Shown in pieces: positions 11,615-22,947 of a DNA stretch of 64,000 bases. The position numbers and the translations under genes are program-made. The notes below the pieces were generated by a model. That model saw only the letters and a program-made list of their open reading frames with translations, had not been told where the DNA came from and made no database searches. The first letter of the stretch is position 1, and every line of letters starts with the position of its first letter. This stretch comes from Adiantum capillus-veneris (Eukaryota > Streptophyta > Polypodiopsida > Polypodiales > Pteridaceae). The stretch is from contig CM043943.1 in the NCBI GenBank assembly GCA_014529385.2, forward strand, positions 96,932,355-96,996,354, written 5' to 3'.

Positions 11615-14600
11615 TCAGTCCACAAAGGGGAGTAAGCCCAAAGCTTTGCGGAAAGCTTCAAGCTTCTCACGAGACAATGCCTTTGTGAAAAGATCTGCAA
11701 GGTTGTCCTGTGTTGGCACATAAGCCAAGCTGATCTCTCTTGCTGAGAGCCTCTCCCTGACATAGTGGTAATGCACCTCAATGTGCTTTGTGCGAGCATG
11801 AAAAACTGGGTTCCTCGCAACTGCCAATGCGCTCTGACTGTCAGTGTAGATAGTGTTGGCAGTGTCCTGTCCAACACCCAAGTCAGCCATAAGGCGTCTG
11901 AGCCATACACACTCAACCGTAGCTGTGAAGACTGCCCTGTACTCAGCCTCACAACTCGAAGTGGCCACAGTAGGTTGCTTCTTGCTCAACCATGATATAC
12001 ATGAACTGCCAAGCATGAAACAAAAACCACTTGTGGACACTCGCGTGTCAAAACAACCAGCCCAATCTGAGTCCGAAAAAGCATGTAAGTCTGGCGGCAA
12101 TGATCCCCCCTTGGGATAAAACAAGCCAAGATGTAAAGTGCCACTAAGGTAGCGGAAAATCCTCTTGACAGCCTGCCAATGCTTAGACCCTGGGCTATGC
12201 ATAAATCTGCTGACCTGCGAGACTGCAAACTGAATATCTGGCCTCGTGTTGCATACATAAATGAGGCAGCCAACAGCAGTTTGGTAAAGAGTGACATCAG
12301 CAGGATCGCCAGCATCATGTAGACTCAACTTCAAACCTGTTTCCATGGGAGTGGCAATAGGTTTGCAATCCTCAAGTCCAAACTTACATAGCAATGTCTC
12401 TATGTAACTTTTCTGACACAAGGCAATACCACCATCACACTGCTTAAACTGTATACCCAAGTAATGATGCAACAGCCCCAAATCTTTCATCTTGAAAGTA
12501 GCATTCAAATCAGCCTTAAATTCAGCAATATGTCTCTCATTTGGTCCAGTGATCAGCAAATCATCAACATAAAGAACCACAATGAGAAATACATCATCCT
12601 CACGCTTTACATACAATGTGCTTTCTGTTGGACTGTTACGAAAGCCTCGTTTAACCAAATGAGTGTCAGCTTTCTCATACCAAGCACGAGGAGATTGCTT
12701 CAACCCATACAAAGCCTTCTTACATTTGCACACTTTGTCCTCTTGTCCTTTTATGACAAAACCGCGAGGCTGCGTTACATAAACTTCCTCAAATATGTCA
12801 CCATTCAAGAAAGCAGTAACAATGTCTGATTGATGTACATCCCAACCAAAATGAGCTGCCAATGCACATAGAAAACGCACAGTAGTCATACGACAAGTGG
12901 GAGCAAAAGTCTCTTCATAATCTATGCCTTTTTGTTGTGCATAACCCTTTGCAACAAGTCGAGCCTTATGGCGATCGATCTCACCATCCGGCTTGCGTTT
13001 CAACTTGTAAACCCACTTCGTACCAATGGCCTTTTTGCCAGGAGGCAAATCACATAAAGTCCATGTGTCATTCTCTATAAGTGCATCATATTCTGATTTC
13101 ATGGCAGCAATCCAATTTTCTGAATTCTGTGCTTCATCAAAAGACAGAGGCTCCTCAACATCATGTAAACTAGACACAGCCAAAGCATAACAATCTGATG
13201 CATAAGATGCATGGCGAGAGCCTGAACGAGTACGACTAGATAAAGGTGCATCCAATTTACTGTCACGCAAAGTGTGCACCAGCCATTTTGGCATACCTCT
13301 AGCCTGCTCATTTTCAGCCCTTTCCTCATCAAGTACATCATGTACATCTGCATCAGTAATAGGCTGTTCTAAAACATTTTCAGAAACCCCCATAGGCTGT
13401 ACATTTGCCTCATTGGAACTTACATTCGTATTTCCACCACTGAAAAGAGGCAACAAAGTGTCATAAATGTCCTGTGAGCTTACATTACTGTCTCTAGTAC
13501 ATGACAGCAAGGGTTGAACAGAATCTTCCACAAACACTACATCCCGTGAAACCAAAATACGTTTTGTTTGCGGATGATACAACCTGTAACCTTTGCTTTC
13601 AGCACTATAACCAACAAAAATACATTTGACAGCCTTATCATCCAATTTTCTGCGCTGCACTTGTGGCACCAAAGCATATGCCAAACAGCCAAAAACACGC
13701 ATGTGCTCAATAGAAGGTTTTCTATCATGCCATGCTTCATATGGAGTAAGAGACTGCAAAGCTTTCGTAGGACACCTGTTAAGTACATAAGTGGCACACA
13801 TGATGGCCTCAAGCCAAAAAGAATGCGGCAAAGCTTGACTTTTGACCATACATCGTGCCATTTCCGTTAGTGACCTGTTTTTCCTCTCAGCAACACCATT
13901 TTGCTGAGGTGTATAAGGCACTGTACATTGGTGTTTTATCCCACGACTAGCCAGAAATGCATTAAATTCATGAGACATATACTCCCCCCCTCGATCGGAA
14001 CGGAGGGTCCCCATAGTACATTTTGAGACATTTTCAGCCATAGCCAAAAATTGTTTGAAGCACATAAAAACTTCGGACTTCGCTTTAAGCGGAAATACCC
14101 ACGCATGCCTGGAGTAATCATCAATGAAAGTCACGAAGTACAGGTAATTGCCCAAGGACGGAGTTTGCATGGGCCCACAAACGTCACTATGCACAAGCTG
14201 CAACCTGCATGTGGCCCTAACTGAACCATCCTTTGGAAACTTAGAACGCTGCATTTTACCCAGAATACAGCCTTCACAAACATGTTTGATAGGTGCTTCA
14301 AGAGGCGGCAAAGAAGCAACCATATCAGATTTCTGCAAACGCAGCAAACTGGCAAAATTCAGATGACCAAAACGTGCATGCCAAAGTTTTGCATCTGAAA
14401 TAGCCCTTGAATCGGCAACAGCATTTGCAAAATTTTGTCCACACTTGTCATACAAAGTGAGCTTATACAGCCCACGGCACAAAAGCCCAGATGCAACAAT
14501 TTCATCACCAAAACTGAGATCATGAACTGTACATCTATCATCCACAAATTTGACTACAAGTCCAAGTCTAGCAAGTGCGGATACAGACAATAGATTCTTC

Positions 14601-14800
14601 TTGATCCCAGGTACATAAAGTGCATCAACAAGTGTGAAGGAACTGCCATTAGCAGCAGTGAGCACAATCTTTCCAACTCCCTGAACTGGATAAGAGGCGT
14701 TGTTGGCACAAGTGACTGAATTCCCATTGAGGGACAGACTCGAGAGAGGTAAACAATTCACGATGTGAGGTAATGTGCTTTTGTAGCACCACTGTCGAAA
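11615..14800 (-). CDS. Copia Pol region: integrase, RT, RNase H
   Basis: Long minus-strand coding region of a Copia polyprotein. Integrase zinc finger (HARFGHLNF...CEGCILGK) lies near 14260-14390. The integrase core (HSDVCGP, FIDDYSRHAW, RSDRGGEY, PQQNGVAERKNR) lies near 13820-14200. Next come the RT (TKWVYKLKRKPDGE, then KALYGLKQSPRAWYE, then the catalytic LYVDDLLI near 12565) and RNase H (SDSDWAGCFDTR near 12070, SSCEAEYRA, TKHIEVHYHYVRE). It ends at 11615, close to the 3' LTR, at a normal length for Copia. In the live element these would copy RNA to cDNA and insert it. This is part of an element that looks nearly whole. Confidence 0.93.
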   Translation of the reverse strand, partial: FRQWCYKSTLPHIVNCLPLSSLSLNGNSVTCANNASYPVQGVGKIVLTAANGSSFTLVDALYVPGIKKNLLSVSALARLGLVVKFVDDRCTVHDLSFGDEIVASGLLCRGLYKLTLYDKCGQNFANAVADSRAISDAKLWHARFGHLNFASLLRLQKSDMVASLPPLEAPIKHVCEGCILGKMQRSKFPKDGSVRATCRLQLVHSDVCGPMQTPSLGNYLYFVTFIDDYSRHAWVFPLKAKSEVFMCFKQFLAMAENVSKCTMGTLRSDRGGEYMSHEFNAFLASRGIKHQCTVPYTPQQNGVAERKNRSLTEMARCMVKSQALPHSFWLEAIMCATYVLNRCPTKALQSLTPYEAWHDRKPSIEHMRVFGCLAYALVPQVQRRKLDDKAVKCIFVGYSAESKGYRLYHPQTKRILVSRDVVFVEDSVQPLLSCTRDSNVSSQDIYDTLLPLFSGGNTNVSSNEANVQPMGVSENVLEQPITDADVHDVLDEERAENEQARGMPKWLVHTLRDSKLDAPLSSRTRSGSRHASYASDCYALAVSSLHDVEEPLSFDEAQNSENWIAAMKSEYDALIENDTWTLCDLPPGKKAIGTKWVYKLKRKPDGEIDRHKARLVAKGYAQQKGIDYEETFAPTCRMTTVRFLCALAAHFGWDVHQSDIVTAFLNGDIFEEVYVTQPRGFVIKGQEDKVCKCKKALYGLKQSPRAWYEKADTHLVKRGFRNSPTESTLYVKREDDVFLIVVLYVDDLLITGPNERHIAEFKADLNATFKMKDLGLLHHYLGIQFKQCDGGIALCQKSYIETLLCKFGLEDCKPIATPMETGLKLSLHDAGDPADVTLYQTAVGCLIYVCNTRPDIQFAVSQVSRFMHSPGSKHWQAVKRIFRYLSGTLHLGLFYPKGGSLPPDLHAFSDSDWAGCFDTRVSTSGFCFMLGSSCISWLSKKQPTVATSSCEAEYRAVFTATVECVWLRRLMADLGVGQDTANTIYTDSQSALAVARNPVFHARTKHIEVHYHYVRERLSAREISLAYVPTQDNLADLFTKALSREKLEAFRKALGLLPFVD

Positions 14801-15903
14801 TACCACACATGTGAATCTGCAGCAACTGACAAGCATGCATCATGGACAGCAGGATTGTAAGTGCACTCTGCGCTAAAAGCCCATTCTGCATCAACATCAG
14901 CATCACAATCTCCTTTCACAGAAGACTCAACAATGGCTGCATTTGTATTGGAACCAGCATTTGCAGTGGAACCACCCTCTTTCTTCTTAGCCTCTTTGGC
15001 CTTCAACTTAGGACACGACTTGATCAAGTGATCATTGGCTTTACAATAATGGCAACGCATTTTCTTTTTGCCCTTATCACCAGAATTGCCAGACGAAGTG
15101 CTGCCAGCAGAAGCATTAGGAACAGAAATTTTGCCACTCGCAGCAGAACCATAAGAAGTGGCTGCATTACTGTTACCACCCTTTCTTTGAGAAGCAATAA
15201 AAGCCTGTTCAACTGCACGCTGCCTAGTCCTGTTTTTTCTAGAAAGTGACTCTTGCAACAGCAATGTGCATAATGCATCAAACTTGACAACTTCAGGATT
15301 TCCTTGGGTCATCAGTCTCCAAGTACTAGCAAAAGTCTGGTAGGAATCTGGTAAGGCATCAAGAACAGTCTGCACAAGGGAACTGTCAGAAATGACTTCA
15401 CCTGCAGAAATGAGTTGCTCATTGATATCCTTGACACTAGCAAGGAAAGTGTCCATATCATCTTCCTCATGCATAATCTTCGACTCTAGCTCTTTACGCA
15501 GCAAAGCAATTTTAGCCTCATTGCGGCTTGCATAAAGACCTGCTAGAATATCCCAAGCCTGTTTTGCAGATTTTGCTGAACGGATGTGAGGAATAATGGT
15601 GCGCTTCACAGACAATGCAATCAATGCATGAGCCTGCGCATCCTTAACATCCCAACGAGCTTGTTCTGCTGTAGGCAAAACAACTCTAACAGCTGCAATC
15701 CTTGCAGCAAGACCTGCAACATCCTCAACATCGCCTACATCTTCAGAACCAGGACGTACATCAATGCCCTGCACAATGTTCCAGACACCTTTTGACACAA
15801 GAACATGTTGCATCATATAAGCCCACATAGGGTAGTTGTCCCCATCCAACCTGTCCTCAGCAGCAAACATCTTGAACACATCTGTGTTGTTGTTGTCAGC
15901 CAT
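14800..15903 (-). CDS. Copia Gag and start of protease
   Basis: Minus-strand coding region opening at the ATG at 15903 (MADNNNTDVFKMFAAEDRLDGDNY). It contains the plant Copia Gag pattern W-x(5)-L.. (YASRNEAKIALLRKELESK), a Ser/Gly-rich stretch, one CCHC knuckle (CHYCKANDHLIKSC near 15020-15060) and the protease active-site segment (YFDSGAT near 14790). An in-frame non-ATG extension reaches 15963, but the ATG is followed by the conserved Gag start, so I chose it. Gag forms the particle and packages the RNA. Confidence 0.9.
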
Positions 15904-16251
15904 GGTAAATGCTGCACCTGATGTGAAAACTGCCCGAAAATAGGAGAAATGGAGCGGGAACAACTTGTGCTATATAGCACAAACCGTAGAAGACTATAAG
16001 GCACCTGTTATGCAGAAAACGGCACTGACAGAAAATCTGCACAAAATGACGAAATAGCCTGTGCAATACTGCCCGTAGTGGAAACGGAGGCCGAAATGAG
16101 CCCAAATCAAAATTCTGAGCAGACCGAGCTCTTCGAGCACTCCCAAAATATTTGTCGACCTGCGAACGCTTGCCAAAGCTCACTGAAATCGGAAAAAGTG
16201 AGCAGGCGTGTGCTGGAGCAGCTGGCGACTAAGCCCGGGAGGACGTGACCT

Positions 16252-16263
16252 GCTCTGATACCA
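16252..16263 (-). promoter_or_regulatory. Primer-binding site of the young Copia element
   Basis: The + strand reads GCTCTGATACCA, so the element strand reads TGGTATCAGAGC, complementary to the 3' end of initiator Met tRNA. It is two bases from the 5' LTR. Confidence 0.93.
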
Positions 16264-16265
16264 AT

Positions 16266-16492
16266 TGTTGGAATTAGGGTTGCAGAGAAACACACACAGC
16301 TTGGAGAAGACGAAGGAAGCTCAAGGCACACAATAGAGAGTGTGTTACTTAGTGTGCAATGGAAAGATAGATAGCCCTAGAGTGATGGGCGTATATACAA
16401 TGCACGGGGGAAAAAACCTCCTAAAGAGGGAAAAAATGCCCCGGCGGTCCTAGTGTGTTCACACACATCACTACCACATGTATATGGTAACA
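16266..16492 (-). repeat. 5' LTR of the young Copia element
   Basis: 227 bases, identical to 11313-11539. It is followed by the AAACA target duplication at 16493-16497. Confidence 0.95.
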
Positions 16493-16497
16493 AAACA

Positions 16498-17674
16498 ATC
16501 CAAAGAGAAGAAGGTACAGGAAAATGACAAAACTTCATGAGGTATGTCTCAAAATCCATATGCACAAGTCTATAAAGTCAGAGGTAAGAAAAGAATGTTG
16601 GTCAGTGTTCAACAACAATATGAGGCCAAAAAATGACTGAGAATGGTCATAAAACTTCGGGATAGCCTACAAGGACAAAGAAAGTTGGTGATGCAACTAG
16701 ACAAAAGCACCCATCAAGTGTAAAGTTTCCTATCAGACACATTGCACCTACAAGGTCGTATATAGTTTGTAGATCTTTATACTAAAAATATTCTATCTTC
16801 TATGTGACTTAATGAAGCCTAACAAAAAAAGGGACTAAAAGTACTGACAAAAATAGGGGGGGATAGAAATGAGAATTCAGTCATCTATCACGATAGATGT
16901 CTGCAGGAGCAACCAGGGGTCAAGAAAAATTTTGGTCATCATCATTGGTTCTACAGGTGTTTGGAAGCTTGAAGGTGCCAAAGATGCCCATCAGTCATTT
17001 TCGAGACTGAAATCCAAAAAGAGCCAAATACAAGTCCAAATCAAGCCAAAATTTGTTAGGAGGCTATGAATAGATAATACAAGCTAAGGGTTTTAAAAAG
17101 ATAAAAATAAAAAATCTAACTCCTAGCCAAAGATGAATTTTTGTCAAATCTAAAGCCATGACAGCCATCTATATACCTTATACATCATGTATGCAAGTTT
17201 TGGGGACAAATGAACAATGATAGCTCATATATGGTCATCTATCATGAATTATGTCGGATAAGGCCCTTTTGAAGCAAGTTACTAATTGGGGAATGAATGG
17301 GGTTTGTCCAGTAATTAAGTCATGTATTAAGTAGAAGCAATATAATGATCTACACAACACACAAAAGCTAACTGTGGAAGATGCGACTTTGATCACCTTG
17401 ATGCAAGAACAAAGAAGTCCCCAATGAAGAAAAGCTAACACAAAAGGTAGACAATTGAAGACTCAAAGCCTTAAGTCATTCCTGAAGTTATAGTAAGGCC
17501 TCTTGAAGTTATAGTAAGGCCGTACATCAAAAGAGATTCTAGCAAGGAATCTACAAAGGCATCCAAAACACAATGTGCAAGCAATGGAGCACAAGAAAGA
17601 AACATGACAACAAAGACCGCACCGACATTGACAACCAGGACATGTCAGGGATGACATAAATTCGGAGGGGGGAG
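16498..17674 (+). other. Gag-protease element, copy 1, region before the 3' LTR
   Basis: Continuation of the host element after the Copia insertion. No domain recognised. It ends with the polypurine tract CGGAGGGGGGAG directly before the LTR start TGTTGACC. Confidence 0.55.
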
Positions 17675-18623
17675 TGTTGACCCGTGGGTCAACAGTACGA
17701 CATACCTCAACAAAGCCTTATTTTCTAAGAGTTATAAAATGCTACGGATTATGGTTATAAACATCATTTGTAATGAGTAGTTAGTCTAGTTGCAAAAGCC
17801 GGGGTGCAATGGCACTTGGAGGCTGTACATACAAAGCCATTTGACCCATGAAACTTTGTTTTAGGTTTAACCTATGGTAGCCTTAGTATATAAGGTACCT
17901 AGGTCATTTTCTAAAGAGAACTTTAAATTATCAAAATCAGGTTTTAAGCTGTCGTAGACTGTGTGTGAGAGAGAAAGAGAGAGAGTGTGAGCTTCATTCT
18001 GACGCAACTCCCCGCTTGCTCATCACACTGGAGAATCGACAACACCATTGTGATATGCTCGAAGAGAGCTACACATCAATGCCAAGCATTCCACGTGGAG
18101 TAGAGTACACATGCTTACACATCTATGAGCTATTAGTGGCCGTAAGTATATCAAATGATATCTTTTTTCTGCGTGAAAGTAGTCATTGGAATGATGGTAA
18201 CATAAACTACGTGTAGATGCTCACAAATTTTAGTTTCACGCACTTCCAATATTTTGCTTTGTCTTCATACGTGTTTTGCCCATATGGGTCTAGAGTGAGG
18301 CTTTTGAGTGTAGAGGCTTTGGGACAGGTGTATCCTAGTGAGAAGAGAGTGTTCCTTAAGTTTTGTATGATTCTAGTACAATTTGGTGAGCTTCCTTCCG
18401 TTTGTGTGTATATGGGTTGGGTGGTGTAGTTGAGAGCAATGAGATTCCTGATTGTGGTTTAGGTTTCCTTTCAGAGTGTTGTATGTGTGGGTTGGTCTCA
18501 ACCTCACAAGATATAGAGATTGCCTTTGTGCGCCTATCGTGTCATCTGTGTCCTTGATGAAATTATGTTGATCTAGGTAGTGATGCATGCACTGTATAGG
18601 TGGTGTGATTCGCTCCCTCAACA
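17675..18623 (+). repeat. 3' LTR of Gag-protease element, copy 1
   Basis: Starts TGTTGACC and ends CCCTCAACA (6-base inverted ends TGTTGA/TCAACA), 949 bases. A TATA-like box (GTATATAAGG) is near 17887, followed by a GA-rich stretch near 17965-17985. The next bases (18624 on) belong to a different, Gypsy-like relic, so the insertion point of this element is at 18623/18624. Confidence 0.75.
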
Positions 18624-18851
18624 CTCATTTTAGAGTCCTAACCATAGAATTTTATGACAAAAATTTAGGGATGGATTGGCTTAAAGATAATGATGCTCAC
18701 TTACATTAAAGAATGTTGTATTAACTTTTGTAAATAACTCTAGGGTTACCATTATCGAGAATTAGAGACAACTTAAACTTCAACTTGTGAACTTCACTAA
18801 ACTAATAAAAATCTACAGAAAAAATGAGATGGTTTATAAAATAAGGCTTCA
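18624..18851 (+). pseudogene. Gypsy protease relic
   Basis: The peptide RVLTIEFYDKNLGMDWLKD matches the late part of Gypsy proteases (L-G-M-D-W-L). It probably belongs to the same old forward-strand Gypsy relic whose RT lies at 24950-26340; the 6 kb between them is the T2 insertion. Broken fossil. Confidence 0.55.
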
Positions 18852-19423
18852 TACTAGCTCGGTAACCTACAAGACATAAAAGTGTCCTTTCAAGGTTTTG
18901 GAAAAAACAATCAAATATGCCTATCATATGTATGTATTTATAGAATTACTTAATTCAACTCAGAGCTAACACCACACTTTATGAGAGAGAAATAAGAAAC
19001 GCTCTCAACTCTTGATTGTATGGTCATGATGGTCTCTCAAAACCTAAGGAGTGATCAATAAGACCAAACACAACATATTTGTTAGGTGAACCCCATTTTA
19101 CACAATGTACAAAAATCTCTAGAGAACAACCTTATTTTACTAGTAAACATTAATGAGTTCTTGAACAGGCCATGGTAGGCCCAATTTTTTCTTTTGTGCA
19201 TACAATTAAGTACCAAAGTAAAGTAATTTTCACTTCATTAGGAAAATATGAACCCTCTAGGGTCCCTTTGGGAATAATGTTAATTAGAGGCCAGCCAATA
19301 GAAAGAGGGTGGTGGACATACTCTATACCCTCAAAAAAGTACGGGGACAAGGTACCCCTACACCTCTTGATGGCCTCTTACCTAGTGAGAAGGTAAGGGA
19401 GATGGCTAGGGGAAAGGGGGTTT

Positions 19424-19446
19424 GGGGGGGGGGGGGGGGGGGGGGG
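19424..19446. repeat. Run of 23 G
   Basis: Uninterrupted G run, preceded by GGGGAAAGGGGG. It could fold as a G-quadruplex, and its length is prone to sequencing or assembly error. Confidence 0.9.
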
Positions 19447-19598
19447 ACAATTTTGACCTCTTTTCCCTCACTTTTTAGACCGAATTCAAAAATAACTAAG
19501 AATTTGAAATTAAAAATAAAAATAAAAACTCATATTATCCCTCCTTAAAAGCCTCCCAAACCTATGTTATGGTCAAAAAAGCATTTTTTGACTTTTAA

Positions 19599-20939
19599 CA
19601 CTAGGTTGGTAATGGGACACTTTTATGTCCTGGGACACTTTTATGTCCTGTTAAGTGACCATTTTCCTTGAATTATGTCAAGAGTTTCAAAATGGATTTT
19701 GAGGTGCTATCTATCTAGAAATTTGTCTCATGAGCTGAAAAAAACTCGACATTTTTGTGGAATATCAATTCCATCTTTAACCTTGTCCTTGCACAACATT
19801 TCACAACCTAAACTGTGTGAAAAAACGGGTCCTGTTTTTTGCTTTTTTCAACTTTTTGCAACTATACCACTCTAGAATTCATGTTTGTGAGGTCTATAAT
19901 GCTAGAGAACTATATTTAGTAGTCCTCAACATGTCCTGATGCTTCTAGGGAGAAATAAATGTTAAAGTTGTAAGTTATGACCAAATTACAAAAATTGTCA
20001 AATCCTGTTTTTGAGCCAATTTTAGCTCTTCTATGATTTTTTTGGTGGCTTTCATGATATCCAAATGCAGTTTTGATTTTCTATGTCGCATATTGTAACA
20101 TAAAGCTAATATTTCTTGAGTTTTGGGGCACCTAATACCCTATTTTGCATAGTGGACAACGATGGTTGATTTTTTCAATTATAGAAGAAAACGAAACATT
20201 CTAGTATATCAAGTATAGCTTTTTCAATATTGTTAGTTTCTTGTGACAACTACATGCATTTGTAGGTAGCTGTAACCATATCTAGTCATAAGGATCACTT
20301 TTGGGTAGATATTGAATAGTTTCTATGGGATTCTACAACTCATAATGTTGAACCCAGATTTTTCATGTTTGCTGTATTTAGCACTTCATCTTTGTCCCCA
20401 AGATTCCCCTTGGTAAGAGATATAATATTCTTTTGACATGCTCCATGGATCCTTATGAACCTAAAGGACAATAGGGAACTAAGAAAACATGCATATATTA
20501 TTTGTATTGAGCGTGGCTATAGAAACTTTGATGATAGGTTTGCAGAATGGTAAAAATTCAACTTTTTTGTACCTATTTCTTTTGGGAAAACAAAAAATAG
20601 TGAGTGAGAAGCAATCATATGTTCTTATCACCAACCCATTGAAGTTAACTAGGGAATTTATCTCAAGTCCTACAAAAATCCCTAATCTTATTTTTATGCT
20701 ACAAAACATAAGAAATGACTGTTTTGATGAAAATGTACTGGTCCATCAACTTTGGAGGCTTGGTGTGACCAAAAGATGAGAAATTTTACAAGTTTCTTAT
20801 TTTTTACATGTGTAGTAGGCCTTGAACTATAACCTCATGAAAGGATTTTACAAAATGAGTGGATCTACAATGGTTTTGGAGGTTGTTTTCAAAACCCTGA
20901 AAGGACACTTTTATGTCCTGTTAGGTTACCAACCTAGTG
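19599..20939 (+). mobile_element. T1: 1.34-kb terminal-inverted-repeat element, non-autonomous
   Basis: Ends CACTAGGTTGGTAA (19599-19612) and TTACCAACCTAGTG (20926-20939) are perfect inverted copies. Both are flanked by TTAA (19595-19598 and 20940-20943). The 5'-CACTA start recalls the CACTA/EnSpm superfamily, but that family makes 3-bp duplications, so the flanking TTAA leaves the class open. Near each end stands the near-palindrome GGACACTTTTATGTCC (twice on the left, once on the right). No coding region was found, so it would depend on a transposase from elsewhere. Confidence 0.65.
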
Positions 20940-20943
20940 TTAA

Positions 20944-22800
20944 AAATAAAAAGTATACTTTAAACCCCAAAAAAACAAAATGGAACAATTCAAAATATCA
21001 CCTTCCACCCTCCAAATTCTCCCCAAACCTATCCTATAGCTTAAAAGTGATTTTCTATCTCTATAAATCTGTTCCCAAGCTCTCCATTGTTGCAACAACC
21101 ACATGCACCGATTCTCTCTCTACTAGCTTTCTTCCACCTCCATTGTAGCACCAAGCAAGCTCGTCCCCCTTCTCTTTGCTCTGTCCACACCACATATTTT
21201 CACACCAAGCTAGCTGGTCCCTCTTATCTCACCTCCATTGAAACATGAAACAATATCCTCCTCCTACTTTTACTCACTCACACTACATGCACACCTCTAC
21301 TCTTGAAGGCAGCAAAAGGATGGGCTCAAAGGACCTGTACACCACAACAATAGGAGGTCTAAGTGGGAGTGGGCGCTGCAAGGGTTCACCTCCAACATAA
21401 GTATATGATGGTAATGAAACTGTCCTTGTAGCTTACATTCAAATCTTGAGAGCATCTCTATCTCTAACTTTATCATGCTAGAGACAAACAACCTCTTTAT
21501 GGCTTTAAACACTGAGGGGTCCACACCTCTATCAACAAAAGTAAGCGAAGTTCCTCATACCATTAGGGTGTGATATTTTTTTGGTGGCTTTGGTGCACCA
21601 TCTAGTGTTGCATAGCATGCAAATGAGTCTTACAGTGTGAGTAAGACTCATTATGTATGCAAACTTGTCCAAGATTGTCCTTCTAGTTTCTTCTTTGTAT
21701 AGACTATTAGAATGATATCATTTTATACTTTGTCCCTTTGTGCTCACAAAAATTGTTGTTTACTACAGAGTAAACTTGTTTTGAGGGGAGAGATGCAAGC
21801 AACCTGTGCAAAGATGGAAAACGCTCTATTCTTGGTTTGTGAGGGACCTTACAATCCCTCCATTGCAATACCAAGCAGCTACATCCCCTTCTTCCATCAA
21901 CATTGTAGTACCCTCAATGCCACAATAGTAAAGGTGCAGATAATGAGTGTCTACCACAAGAGCACCTTGGTGCTTCAATTTTCAAGGTGGAGGATGAACA
22001 AAACATCATTTCCTTGTATAACTATCCTTACCTTGCTATCAAAACCAAGTATCGCATGCCTCTAAGAATGCCTTGTTATTCCTAATGTCCCCCAGCCTCT
22101 TTAATTGAAAATTTTACATCATGTTCATGATGATTCTATGTAAAATATGTGACACTATACTCGATTTTTTATTTCTAAGCCCGCCTTGTATTTATTGTGA
22201 AGATCAATTCTATGTTTGACATTTTTTTTGGTTTGTAACAAGATATGCGCACTATTTGTGTAGGTTCTTTCAAATAAAAAATGCTTCCTAGCTTCAAATT
22301 TCAACAACGGACTTTTGGTAGCCAAATAAGAGACATTACAATCATCAGCACTATCTTGGATAGTTTTACTTAATACTAATATCTCCACTAAGTTCAGTAG
22401 TACTCAATAGTTGGGTATAACAAACTATACCATTATGCTAGGAGATGGGCAAAATATACCATTATGGTAGGAGATGGAGCATAGTCCCTTATCTATCACA
22501 TTTTTACCCTGGATCCCATCTCTTGACTACTATCGCCAATGGGGTTTTTTTTTTTTTTTGGGGGGGGGGGGGGTGGGGGGAGGGGTCAGGAGTAGTGCCC
22601 TTGAAGGCCAAAAATAGATGCATTTTGGGATTCAATTTTGTATGTATTTTTAGTCTAAATTTGATGATATTCACCATGTTATTAGGAGTGTCTTGACACT
22701 CACTTTTGTATGAGCGATTGACAACACTATGTATGTGGTAAAAATGAAGCACTCTACTTTAGCAAGATTTCTCCATGAACATAGCTTTCTTCTTTAGCAC
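20944..22800. other. No gene seen; T2 interior
   Basis: AT-rich DNA without a credible gene. A CT-rich stretch (21090-21260) repeats short motifs such as CACCTCCATTG. About 55 bases near 21000-21055 resemble 19535-19590 in direct orientation. A short tandem duplication (ATACCATTATGGTAGGAGATGG) is at 22429-22476. Confidence 0.5.
22545..22580. repeat. T15 followed by G14 and more G
   Basis: Fifteen T (22545-22559) pass straight into fourteen G (22560-22573), then T and six G. The origin is unclear. Confidence 0.85.
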
Positions 22801-22947
22801 AAAGAAATATTATGTAACCACCATGGATCCATTCAAGAACCATTTACAAACTTGTAAGAGATTGTAATATAGTAATAAAAAACAATTCTTCTTTTACACA
22901 ACAAATTCATGATAGATATGGGAGCCGATTCCATGGATTTAAAAAAA

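Larger units (their letters stand above)
11313..16492 (-). mobile_element. Ty1/Copia element, young and nearly whole
   Basis: A minus-strand Copia element with both LTRs (11313-11539 and 16266-16492). The two are 227 bases each and identical in my base-by-base reading. It is flanked by a perfect 5-bp target duplication (AAACA). The primer-binding site (TGGTATCAGAGC, complementary to initiator Met tRNA) and a polypurine tract (CCAGGGGGGATT) are in the right places. Part order is Gag, protease, integrase, RT, RNase H, as expected for Copia. It looks almost whole, with about one break. Identical LTRs mean insertion recent on an evolutionary scale. An older relative is at 58134-61862. Confidence 0.95.
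8146..18623 (+). mobile_element. LTR element encoding Gag and protease only (TR-GAG-like), copy 1, broken
   Basis: A forward-strand LTR element whose left part lies beyond the Tat-like insertion and outside the window. It is split by the young Copia element at 11313-16492. Visible parts: Gag with Cys/His clusters, a coiled-coil segment, an aspartic-protease-like segment, a long region without recognised domains, a polypurine tract (CGGAGGGGGGAG, 17663-17674) and a 949-base 3' LTR. No reverse transcriptase, RNase H or integrase motif was seen. The same order recurs at 35.3-38 kb. Non-autonomous plant LTR elements that keep Gag (TR-GAG) are known; the protease-like part would be an addition. 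It is broken in many places and old. Confidence 0.6.

Noticed and set aside
19599-20939. Firm assignment of T1 to the CACTA/EnSpm superfamily
   Set aside because: Ends start CACTA, but the flanks are TTAA on both sides and not a clear 3-bp duplication, and no transposase is present.
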